From: Mycobacterium sp. 1274761.0 | GTDB lineage: Bacteria; Actinomycetota; Actinomycetes; Mycobacteriales; Mycobacteriaceae | Direction of reading: 5' to 3' | Length of the DNA: 64,000 bases | Assembly (NCBI RefSeq): GCF_001668615.1 | Contig: NZ_LZMC01000088.1 | Span: 1-64,000 of the forward strand | Shown: in pieces, positions 57,644-64,000 of the stretch | How the letters are laid out: every line of letters starts with the position of its first letter | How positions within the stretch are numbered: the first letter of the stretch is position 1 | Translations under genes and position numbers: made by a program | The notes under the pieces: model-generated | Databases searched by the model: none | Told to the model about the DNA's origin: nothing | What the model saw: only the letters and a program-made list of their open reading frames with translations

Positions 57644-58186
57644 GTGAGGACGCCGGCCCGACGTGCCCGCTACGTGCGTGGCGGTTTGGTGGGCGTCTGC
57701 TCGGGCCTGGTCACAGTCGCGGCTCACGTGGCGGGGGGAGGCCCACTTCCATCTGGCGCAGCGGCGGTGATGTTGTCGCTCCTCTGTGCATTGGCAGGTG
57801 CGCTAGCCAGCTCGGTCATCGTTCGTTCGCGCTGTGCCCAGATCGTTGTCCTGACAACAGCACTGGGCGCCGTCCAGCTTCTCGGCCACGTCGTGTTGTC
57901 GTTGGCCGCCCACCATCACAGCGGGACTGAGCTGATCACCCCCATCATGGTCACTGCCCACATGGTCGCGACGCTGGGTGTTGCGTCGCTCATCAGCCTC
58001 GTCGAGTACCTCTACGTCGTATCCGTCTCTGTGCTGCGCTGGCTGCGCCTTTTCGCGGTCGACCGGACTCCGCCGTCGAAGCGCATTCGGCGCCGCCCGA
58101 CCAATCGCGTTGTGGTGCAGTCGGTTTTGCTTGCCCGCGGCATCGGGATGCGGGCCCCGCCGAGCCACTGCCCGGCAAGCGTTTGA
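57644..58186 (+). CDS. Membrane protein of unknown function next to PepSY gene
   Basis: A 180-residue protein with four to five hydrophobic helices (GGLVGVCSGLVTVAAHVAGG, AAAVMLSLLCALAGALASSV, QIVVLTTALGAVQLLGHVVL, VTAHMVATLGVASLISLVEY). A histidine cluster (LAAHHHSGTE) sits in a loop, suggestive of metal contact. The basic C-terminus is cytosolic. The GTG at 57644 (VRTPARRARYV) is chosen because upstream codons lack a membrane-protein pattern. The PepSY-type transmembrane protein gene follows after 121 bases, and such pairs recur in actinobacteria, often near copper genes (recalled). Confidence 0.7.
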   Translation: MRTPARRARYVRGGLVGVCSGLVTVAAHVAGGGPLPSGAAAVMLSLLCALAGALASSVIVRSRCAQIVVLTTALGAVQLLGHVVLSLAAHHHSGTELITPIMVTAHMVATLGVASLISLVEYLYVVSVSVLRWLRLFAVDRTPPSKRIRRRPTNRVVVQSVLLARGIGMRAPPSHCPASV

Positions 58187-58307
58187 CCTTTACATCTCTG
58201 CAGTCCGGATCGCCCTGGCGCGATCGGCTGCCGACGAAGCACTGACTTCGTAGCTCCCGCGCCTGAAGTCGCGCGCCCGAATTCATGAGTGAAAGCCAGC
58301 TTGAGGT

Positions 58308-59708
58308 ATGACTACAACTTCTGATGACCAGATCGATGCGCCACCGCAAACGCTGGGTCGGCCGCATGGCGTCGCCGCGCTATTGCGTCGGCTCCATTTC
58401 TACGCCGGCATCTTCGTCGGCCCGTTCATCCTGATCGCAGCCGTGACGGGATTGCTCTACGCAGTGATTCCGCAGATCGACAACGTCGTTTACCGGCACG
58501 AGCTGACCGTCGATCAGGTCGGCGCGCAGCGGCTGTCGCTGGCGCAGCAGCTCGATGCCGTCCGGGCCGCTCATCCCGAAGGCACCGTCGAGAGCATCCG
58601 GCCGCCGGCCGAGCCCGATGAGACCACCCGGGTCACGCTTGCGGTCGACGACGTCCCGCCCGACTACGCCCGCACCGTGTTCGTTGACCCGTACAGCGGC
58701 GAGGTCCGCGGCGCGCTCACCACATACGGGCAGTGGATGCCGCTGCGGGCGTGGTTCGATGAACTGCACCGCACACTGCATCTGGGCACCATTGGCCGCA
58801 ACTACAGCGAGCTTGCGGCGAGCTGGCTGTGGGTCACCGCGCTTGCCGGTCTCGTGCTGTGGATCGGACACCGCAGACAGACGGGCAAGCTCACCCGTAT
58901 CGCTGTCGCGGACCGCAGCGTCAAGGGTCGCCGCCGCACGCTGTCATGGCACGGTGCCGTTGGTGTGTGGATTGTGGTTGCCCTGCTTGGGCTTTCAGTC
59001 ACCGGTATCACCTGGTCCCGTTACGGCGGCGAGTCGGTCAACGTACTGCAAGAGCATCTGAACACGACCGCCCCGGAAGTCAGCACGGCCCTGGCAGCGA
59101 AGCCTGCGTCCGGCATTGGGCACGTACACGGCCACGGTGCGGATATCGGCGACACGCTGCTGCGGGGTGCAGAAAGGGCTCTCGACACGGCACATGCGGC
59201 GGGACTGTCGGGACCGATCTGGCTATACCCGCCCGCTGAGTCGGGTGAGGGCTGGCTGGTCAAGGAAAACAAGCGGGACTGGCCCACCCAGTTCGATGCC
59301 ATCGCCGTGAACCCTGAAACCGGAACGATCACCGACCGAGTCGATTTCGCCGACTGGCCGTTGCTGGCGAAGCTCACCCGGTGGGCCATCGACACACACA
59401 TGGGAATCCTGTTCGGAATTCCGAACCAAATCGCGTTGGCGCTCACCGCCATCGGGCTGATTCTGGTGATTCTGCGCGGCTATCAGATGTGGTGGCAACG
59501 CCGCCCGACGCGTGGTAAGTCGTGGACGATGGGCCGTCCACCGCTACGGGGCACAATCCGCCACATGTCACCCGTTGCCGCCGTCGGCATCGGCGTCCTT
59601 GCTATCGGCTTGGGATGGTTCCTCCCCTTGTTTGGGGTGAGCCTCCTGGCGTTTCTTCTCGTCGACGCCGCAGTCGGCACAGCGAAGCGGTGGCACACAC
59701 GACGATGA
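58308..59708 (+). CDS. PepSY-associated transmembrane protein (iron-regulated/siderophore-reductase type)
   Basis: A 466-residue membrane protein of the PepSY_TM family. The N-terminal helix (LHFYAGIFVGPFILIAAVTG) is followed by a PepSY domain, then LHRTLHLGTIGRNYSELAAS with helix VTALAGLVLWIGHRRQTGKL, WHGAVGVWIVVALLGLSVTG, a second exterior segment with HVHGHG, and two further helices near the end. Members have conserved helix histidines that may bind haem and are proposed to reduce ferric siderophores. No IdeR-type box was seen in the 121 bases upstream. The function in this organism is not established. Confidence 0.88.
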   Translation: MTTTSDDQIDAPPQTLGRPHGVAALLRRLHFYAGIFVGPFILIAAVTGLLYAVIPQIDNVVYRHELTVDQVGAQRLSLAQQLDAVRAAHPEGTVESIRPPAEPDETTRVTLAVDDVPPDYARTVFVDPYSGEVRGALTTYGQWMPLRAWFDELHRTLHLGTIGRNYSELAASWLWVTALAGLVLWIGHRRQTGKLTRIAVADRSVKGRRRTLSWHGAVGVWIVVALLGLSVTGITWSRYGGESVNVLQEHLNTTAPEVSTALAAKPASGIGHVHGHGADIGDTLLRGAERALDTAHAAGLSGPIWLYPPAESGEGWLVKENKRDWPTQFDAIAVNPETGTITDRVDFADWPLLAKLTRWAIDTHMGILFGIPNQIALALTAIGLILVILRGYQMWWQRRPTRGKSWTMGRPPLRGTIRHMSPVAAVGIGVLAIGLGWFLPLFGVSLLAFLLVDAAVGTAKRWHTRR

Positions 59709-59765
59709 TTCGGCGTCGCGCCGAGCCACGGTGACCACACTGGCACTCGGCGGACTATCAGTCGT

Positions 59766-60296
59766 TCAATGGGTGGCGGGTGACAGCCCGTAGCGTCGCA
59801 CCACATCGTCGAGCCAGTCCGGCGTGCCGTAAGTCAGGCCGTACTTCTCGGCCAGCTCGATGAACTCGGCTGACTCATGAAGGGGCGCACCTGGTTTCGC
59901 TCCGACTGGTTCGGACATCAGCAGCTCACCAAGTTCGCGGAAGTAATTCTCGAAGCCCCCGGGGGTGATGACCTCGATGATCCGGCCGGGTTCCGTTCCC
60001 GCGTTCCACATGGCGTGCATCTGCCCGCGTGGTTTGGTGATGTATCCGCCCGGGCCGAGTACCACCTCGCTGTCGTCGGAGCGAAAGCCGATCTCACCGG
60101 CAAGCACGTAGGAGTGCTCGTCCTCGCGTGTATGGCGATGCGCCGCAGTGATCGTCCCGACTGGGAACGGATGCTCGACGATCGACACAAGGCCGCCGGT
60201 CGTGCGGCTGGTGAGCTTGAAGACCGCACCGAATCCCGGGATGGGGACGACATCGCCCCCGCCGGGGTGCACAAGAGTCAACTGTGTTACCGACAT
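59766..60296 (-). CDS. Cupin-domain protein
   Basis: A 176-residue single-cupin protein. The metal-site motifs are TAAHRHTREDEHSYVLAGEIGF and PRGQMHAMWNAGTEPGRI. The frame opens at 60302, but AGGAGGG ends too close to that ATG; the second ATG at 60296 sits eight bases after it and is preferred. The C-terminal part (FENYFRELGELLMS onwards) is helical. Cupins of this form are dioxygenases, isomerases or sensors; the substrate is unknown. It is last in a leftward cluster behind the nitroreductase and HD hydrolase. Confidence 0.87.
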   Translation of the reverse strand: MSVTQLTLVHPGGGDVVPIPGFGAVFKLTSRTTGGLVSIVEHPFPVGTITAAHRHTREDEHSYVLAGEIGFRSDDSEVVLGPGGYITKPRGQMHAMWNAGTEPGRIIEVITPGGFENYFRELGELLMSEPVGAKPGAPLHESAEFIELAEKYGLTYGTPDWLDDVVRRYGLSPATH

Positions 60297-60320
60297 GTTC
60301 ATTCCCTCCTTATCGCTCGG

Positions 60321-61025
60321 TCACCCCACCGCGGCCAGGGCGGTCGTCGTAGCGTCCTGAGGTGGCCACAGCGGCTGTGGCACCTCGACGCCGAACGGTG
60401 CATCCCAGTGGTTGCGAGACGAAACGTCATGCACCGGGCGGCGATTGGCGGCCACACCCCATTTGCCGAGTGGGTAGCCGAGGGTCAGCATGGCTGACAT
60501 CTTCCACCCTTCGTCGGCGGGTACGCCCAGTAATTCGTTCACCCGGTCCTCGAAGTTGCGGAGCACCATCGTCATGACGCCGCCGACCCCCTCGGCGCGG
60601 GCGGCGAGCAGTGCACTCCAGATCGCTGGGTAGATGTTCGCACCGCCGAGATCGTCGATGGCGTAGACGAAAAGTAGCAGAGGAACCTCTTCGAAATGGT
60701 CCGCGAGGTAATTCCCTGAGCCCTTTATCCGGCGCATCGTCGAGGCGTGGGCGGCAGGATCCGAACCCGGCGCCAGCGCCACCATGGGCCCCGCGCCCGC
60801 CGCGAACTTCTGGTATTCGAGGTCGCGGGCCTGCCGGAACAGGTCGGCGAATTCGCGGATGAGTTCCCGATCGTCCACGGCCACAAAATGCCAGCGTTGG
60901 GTATTGCCGCCGTTGGGCGCGCGAACGGCGGCATCAATGATGCGCGCCTGCACGTCGAGCGGAATGGGATCCGGCCGCAACCGCCGCATCATCCTGGTGG
61001 TGTACAGCGCTTCACGAACGTCCAT
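60321..61025 (-). CDS. Nitroreductase-family FMN oxidoreductase
   Basis: A 234-residue nitroreductase. The N-terminal FMN-phosphate motif is YTTRMMRRLRPDPIPLD, with the second FMN contact in AAVRAPNGGNTQRWHFVAV; GVGGVMTMVLRNFEDRVNEL is the family C-terminal helix and loop. The frame extends to 61367, but upstream codons are antisense to the HD gene, so the ATG at 61025 (MDVREALYTTRM) is used. The substrate is unknown. It follows the HD hydrolase gene at 17 bases and precedes the cupin gene at 24 bases. Confidence 0.9.
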   Translation of the reverse strand: MDVREALYTTRMMRRLRPDPIPLDVQARIIDAAVRAPNGGNTQRWHFVAVDDRELIREFADLFRQARDLEYQKFAAGAGPMVALAPGSDPAAHASTMRRIKGSGNYLADHFEEVPLLLFVYAIDDLGGANIYPAIWSALLAARAEGVGGVMTMVLRNFEDRVNELLGVPADEGWKMSAMLTLGYPLGKWGVAANRRPVHDVSSRNHWDAPFGVEVPQPLWPPQDATTTALAAVG

Positions 61026-61042
61026 CGGTCCAATCCTTTTCG

Positions 61043-61693
61043 CTATTCGGGCCAGCTGTTGTTCAAGATGAGGTCGACGAAGTCCTGGCGCTTGAACGTC
61101 GGGTCGAAGTGCGCCAGCACGTCGGCGTTCATGGTTCCCCAGGTGCTGTCCGGTCGGTGCTTCATGCCGTTGTGGAAGGCCTCCAGAATGCGGTTCTTGA
61201 AATCGGGGCGGGGATGAGCGGCGGTCACCGCGTCGAGGGCGTCCGAGGGAAGCTTGTCGCGGTCGATGCCCACCACGTCGGTCTCGACTCCGGCGATGAC
61301 CAACGCGATTTCGGGATCGAGGAACTGCGGCACGCCAGGCGTGGTGTGTAATGCGATGCCCAGCCACACCTTTCGAGCGTCGGCGGCATCGACACCGTGC
61401 TCCAGCAGGAAGTCGCGTGCCGCGTTGGCGCCGTCGACTTCGAAGCGAAGGTTGGAGGTGCGATAGCGCGGGGTGAGGCCGATGTCGTGGAACATCGCCG
61501 CGACGTAGAGAATTTCGAGATCGGGTTGCAGCCCCAGCCGTCGGCCCTGTAGCGCGCCGAACAGAAACACCCGGCGCGAATGGTCGAACAGCAGATCGTC
61601 TTCGGCTTCGCGGATGAAGTCGGTCGCCTCGCGCACCAGTGGGGTGTCGGGGATGGTGATGCCGGCGATCGACTGAAGCGACTGGGTTTCCAT
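61043..61693 (-). CDS. HD-domain hydrolase, cyanamide-hydratase-like
   Basis: A 216-residue HD-domain protein. The metal-binding set is His in LLFDHSRRVFLFG, His-Asp in VAAMFHDIGLTPRY, a later His in GIALHTTPGVPQ and Asp in GVETDVVGID. The layout and TPLVREATDFIREAEDDLLF recall the Ddi2/cyanamide hydratase group, which hydrates nitrile-like compounds; the activity here is unproven. GAGGAGG six bases before the ATG at 61693 fixes the start, two codons inside a TTG. It leads the nitroreductase-cupin cluster and is divergent from the GlxA-type regulator. Confidence 0.85.
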   Translation of the reverse strand: METQSLQSIAGITIPDTPLVREATDFIREAEDDLLFDHSRRVFLFGALQGRRLGLQPDLEILYVAAMFHDIGLTPRYRTSNLRFEVDGANAARDFLLEHGVDAADARKVWLGIALHTTPGVPQFLDPEIALVIAGVETDVVGIDRDKLPSDALDAVTAAHPRPDFKNRILEAFHNGMKHRPDSTWGTMNADVLAHFDPTFKRQDFVDLILNNSWPE

Positions 61694-61710
61694 GGTCAAC
61701 CTCCTCAGTT

Positions 61711-61726
61711 GGACTAATACGGACTA
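61711..61726 (+). repeat. Direct repeat GGACTA, candidate regulator site
   Basis: GGACTA occurs twice at a 10-base interval (61711-61716 and 61721-61726, GGACTAATACGGACTAGTC) in the 89-base divergent region between the HD hydrolase and the AraC-type regulator. AraC proteins often bind direct repeats one helical turn apart, so this is a plausible operator, but it rests on two short copies only. Confidence 0.3.
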
Positions 61727-61782
61727 GTCAACGCAGGTGGAGGGCTATTCACATATGGCTATTGAGCCGTTAGGCCCACAAA

Positions 61783-62775
61783 ATGCGACACAATGGCGCG
61801 GTGGCGGCAGCCGGTGCTCGGTCCAGGGTGGTGGTGATCGTCGTCTTCGACGACGTGACGATGCTCGACGTCGCCGGAGCGGCCGAGGTGTTCGCCGAGG
61901 CCAACCGGTTCGGCGGCGACTATCAGATCAAGATCGCGTCGGTGGATGGGTGCGACGTGACAACCTCGATAGGAATCCGCCTGGGGGTCACCGACAGCAT
62001 CGCGTCCATCGAAGCCGCCGACACCGTCCTGGTCGCAGGCAGTGACAACATCCCGGCGCGGGCGATCGATCCGGCGCTCGTCGTGGCCGTCAAAGCGGTG
62101 GCGGGCCGGACCCGGCGGTTGGGGTCGATCTGCACGGGGTCGTTCATCCTCGCGCAGGCCGGGCTGCTCAGTGGCCGACGCGCCACCACGCATTGGCGAA
62201 ACGTCCGATCGATGGCGCGCGCGTTTCCCGACGTCACCGTCGAGCCGGATGCGATCTTTGTTCGCGACGGCGACGTCTTCACATCGGCCGGGGTGTCGTC
62301 AGGCATCGACCTCGCGTTGGCTCTGGTCGAGCAGGACCACGGCACCGACCTCGTCCGCGATGTGGCCCGCTGGTTGGTCGTCTATCTCAAGCGCGCCGGC
62401 GGCCAATCTCAATTCTCGTCGCTGATCGAGGCCAACCCGCCGCCGCAGTCCGCTCTGCGCGTCGTCACCGAGGCGATCGCCGCCGACCCCAGCGCGGACC
62501 ACAGCGTGAAAACGCTTGCGGCTCGGGCGTCTTTGAGCACGAGGCAGCTGACCCGGCTATTCCGGTCTGAGCTGGGGACGACGCCGGCCGACTACGTCGA
62601 GATGGTGCGCATCGACGTCGCCCGCGCGGCGCTGGATGCCGGCCGCTCCGTCAGCGAGACTGCGCACCTCGCGGGCTTCGGCAGCACCGAAACCCTGCGG
62701 CGGGCATTCGTCGAACGCCTGGGCGTCTCACCGAAGGCTTACCGGGACAGGTTCCGCACCGCCATCCGAGGCTGA
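61783..62775 (+). CDS. GlxA-family transcriptional regulator (DJ-1/PfpI plus AraC HTH)
   Basis: A 330-residue regulator. The N-terminal amidase-like DJ-1/PfpI domain has VVVIVVFDDVTMLDVAGAAE and the CTGS nucleophile elbow in GSICTGSFILAQAGLL, with RRATTHWRN following. The C-terminal AraC domain has two helix-turn-helices: VKTLAARASLSTRQLTRLFR and VSETAHLAGFGSTETLRRAF. An in-frame GTG at 61801 is an alternative start. Divergent transcription suggests it controls the HD hydrolase-nitroreductase-cupin cluster. The lipase gene ends four bases after its stop on the other strand. Confidence 0.9.
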   Translation: MRHNGAVAAAGARSRVVVIVVFDDVTMLDVAGAAEVFAEANRFGGDYQIKIASVDGCDVTTSIGIRLGVTDSIASIEAADTVLVAGSDNIPARAIDPALVVAVKAVAGRTRRLGSICTGSFILAQAGLLSGRRATTHWRNVRSMARAFPDVTVEPDAIFVRDGDVFTSAGVSSGIDLALALVEQDHGTDLVRDVARWLVVYLKRAGGQSQFSSLIEANPPPQSALRVVTEAIAADPSADHSVKTLAARASLSTRQLTRLFRSELGTTPADYVEMVRIDVARAALDAGRSVSETAHLAGFGSTETLRRAFVERLGVSPKAYRDRFRTAIRG

Positions 62776-62779
62776 GCCG

Positions 62780-64000
62780 TTATTGCGCATCCGTCGTCGA
62801 CAGCGGCTGGCGTTCGACGGAGCGTCCGAGGACGACCTTCGCCGTGATCACGCCCAACTTGGCCATGCCCAGGTATGTCGACGGGTTGAACAAGGTCGGC
62901 CACACCGTGCGCGTCTTGTGCTCGCTCACCGGCTGGTCGGTGAATCGATCGCGCAGCCACCGCAGCGTCATGGGCGCCGACAGCGGATGCAACAGCAGAT
63001 GACCGCAGAACCGGTCACGGTGATAGGTGACCGCCGCACCATCCTGTTCATACTCGGCAACCAGTGCATCGACATCATCGACGCTGATGATCCTGTCGTG
63101 CACTGCCTGAACGACGAGCACGGGGGGCTTCGGCTTGGATTTGCCGAGCTTCGTTTCGTCGAAGATGTGGCGCACCTCGGGTAGGTCCCACAGTTCGTCG
63201 GCCGTCACGTCGACATATGACCCGATGTCGACGTGGCGCAGCTGCCATACCGCCTCGGCCGTCGTCATTGTCTGCAACTTGTTGAGCAACGCCTTGCCTT
63301 CATCGGTCGCGTGCTCGTCGACGACCTTCTGTGCGCCAGGGAAGACGTGGGTCAATGCGGAGATCATCAGCGCGGCGAGACCGGCGAAGAAGCTGCCGTT
63401 GAGGCGGCGAGCCACACTGCCGGGATCACCAACGGGCGAACCCAGAACGGCGCCAACGATATTGAGCTCCGGTGCATAATGCTCGCAGCGCTCTGCTGCC
63501 CATGCCGAGGCCAAGCCGCCTCCCGAGTATCCCCACAGACCCACGGGAGCCGACGGCGACAATTCCAGGCGCTCGCATCGCAGTGCAGCGCGCAGCCCGT
63601 CGAGTATCCGGTAGCCGGGCTCGACGGGAGCGCCCCACATGCCGTGGCAGCCTTCATGATCCGGTATGCACACCGCCCAGCCTTCGGCCAGCGCCGCGGT
63701 CACCAACAAGTACTCGGCCTGAACGAACGCACCTATCGGTCGAGCGCCGCGCCGCATGGCGAACGACGGGAAACAGCGTGACGCCACGGCGTCTATCGCG
63801 CATTGATACGAGAGCACCGGACAGTTGGCTTCCGATTGGCGCTGCGCCGGCACAAGTACGGTCGTCACGGCGACTTCAGGTTCTTCGTGCAGGTTTGTGG
63901 TGCGGTACAGCAACTGCGTGGCTGCCACCGGTTGGCTGATGAGACCGAGAAAGCCGATCTCGACGTCGCGCGAGCGCAACACCGTGCCGGGTTCGGCGTC
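62780..64000 (-). CDS. Secretory-lipase-family hydrolase, cut by window end
   Basis: The reverse strand is open from 62780 to the window edge with no start in a proper position; codons at the edge read DAEPGTVLRSRDVEIG, which matches the N-terminal pattern of LIP-family lipases (PF03583). About 406 residues are visible. The nucleophile is in VGLWGYSGGGLASAWAAE, the acid is in VQAVHDRIISVDD and the histidine is in FCGHLLLHPLS. The 5' end with any signal peptide lies outside the window. Substrates of mycobacterial relatives are triacylglycerols or short esters. Confidence 0.88.
   Translation of the reverse strand, partial: DAEPGTVLRSRDVEIGFLGLISQPVAATQLLYRTTNLHEEPEVAVTTVLVPAQRQSEANCPVLSYQCAIDAVASRCFPSFAMRRGARPIGAFVQAEYLLVTAALAEGWAVCIPDHEGCHGMWGAPVEPGYRILDGLRAALRCERLELSPSAPVGLWGYSGGGLASAWAAERCEHYAPELNIVGAVLGSPVGDPGSVARRLNGSFFAGLAALMISALTHVFPGAQKVVDEHATDEGKALLNKLQTMTTAEAVWQLRHVDIGSYVDVTADELWDLPEVRHIFDETKLGKSKPKPPVLVVQAVHDRIISVDDVDALVAEYEQDGAAVTYHRDRFCGHLLLHPLSAPMTLRWLRDRFTDQPVSEHKTRTVWPTLFNPSTYLGMAKLGVITAKVVLGRSVERQPLSTTDAQ

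Noticed and set aside
1..64000. tRNA, rRNA, insertion sequences, prophage
   Set aside because: No tRNA-like cloverleaf, transposase, integrase or phage structural gene was recognised on reading the window.

Overview
The window is high-GC actinobacterial chromosome from a non-tuberculous, Mycolicibacterium-like mycobacterium. The left 27 kb keeps the gene order of M. tuberculosis Rv0271c-Rv0296c (from memory): fadE6, an alpha/beta hydrolase, a VOC protein, TetR, an MpaB-like protein, a methyltransferase, the complete ESX-3 locus, an alpha/beta hydrolase, tam, stf0 and a sulfatase. The toxin-antitoxin, PE_PGRS and extra PPE genes that split this block in M. tuberculosis are missing. A 2-hydroxyacid dehydrogenase and cysD-cysNC are inserted instead. 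No tRNA, rRNA, IS element, prophage or CRISPR array was seen, and no gene-free stretch exceeds about 300 bases.

Layout. 1-5.9 kb: lipid and redox enzymes with a TetR regulator. 5.9-20.2 kb: the ESX-3 iron-acquisition secretion operon (eccA3-eccB3-eccC3-PE5-PPE4-esxG-esxH-espG3-eccD3-mycP3-eccE3), most junctions overlapping by four bases, behind two adjoining IdeR-like iron boxes. 20.2-27.3 kb: hydrolase, tam and a leftward sulfatase-stf0-cysD-cysNC operon that makes PAPS, uses it to sulfate trehalose, and could remove sulfate. 27.4-34.3 kb: a 13E12-family DUF222/HNH gene, two PAP2 phosphatase genes (one fused to a lipid kinase), an L,D-transpeptidase-like protein, an NTF2-like protein and a FAD/Rieske oxidoreductase. 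34.4-36.3 kb: a membrane-anchored Hsp70-like protein.

36.3-41.6 kb is the most unusual part: an overlapping operon of a GH26-like protein, a GAF-SpoIIE (PP2C) phosphatase, a BcsA-like glycan synthase without PilZ, a STAS antagonist, an RsbW-like kinase and an unknown 128-residue protein. It looks like a polysaccharide synthase packaged with its own partner-switching (phosphorylation) control instead of c-di-GMP control.

41.6-57 kb is rich in exported and envelope proteins: a cupin, a DUF4185 protein (a likely arabinanase), small Pro-rich secreted proteins, an S53 peptidase lipoprotein coupled to a zinc-ribbon membrane protein, a P450, an SDR, a DUF899 protein, an ECF sigma factor fused to a zinc-finger-like motif, membrane segment and Pro-rich exterior, and an LdtMt1-like L,D-transpeptidase. 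57-64 kb: a membrane/PepSY pair, a cupin-nitroreductase-HD hydrolase cluster opposite a GlxA-type AraC regulator, and a lipase cut by the window end. Both window ends fall inside genes.
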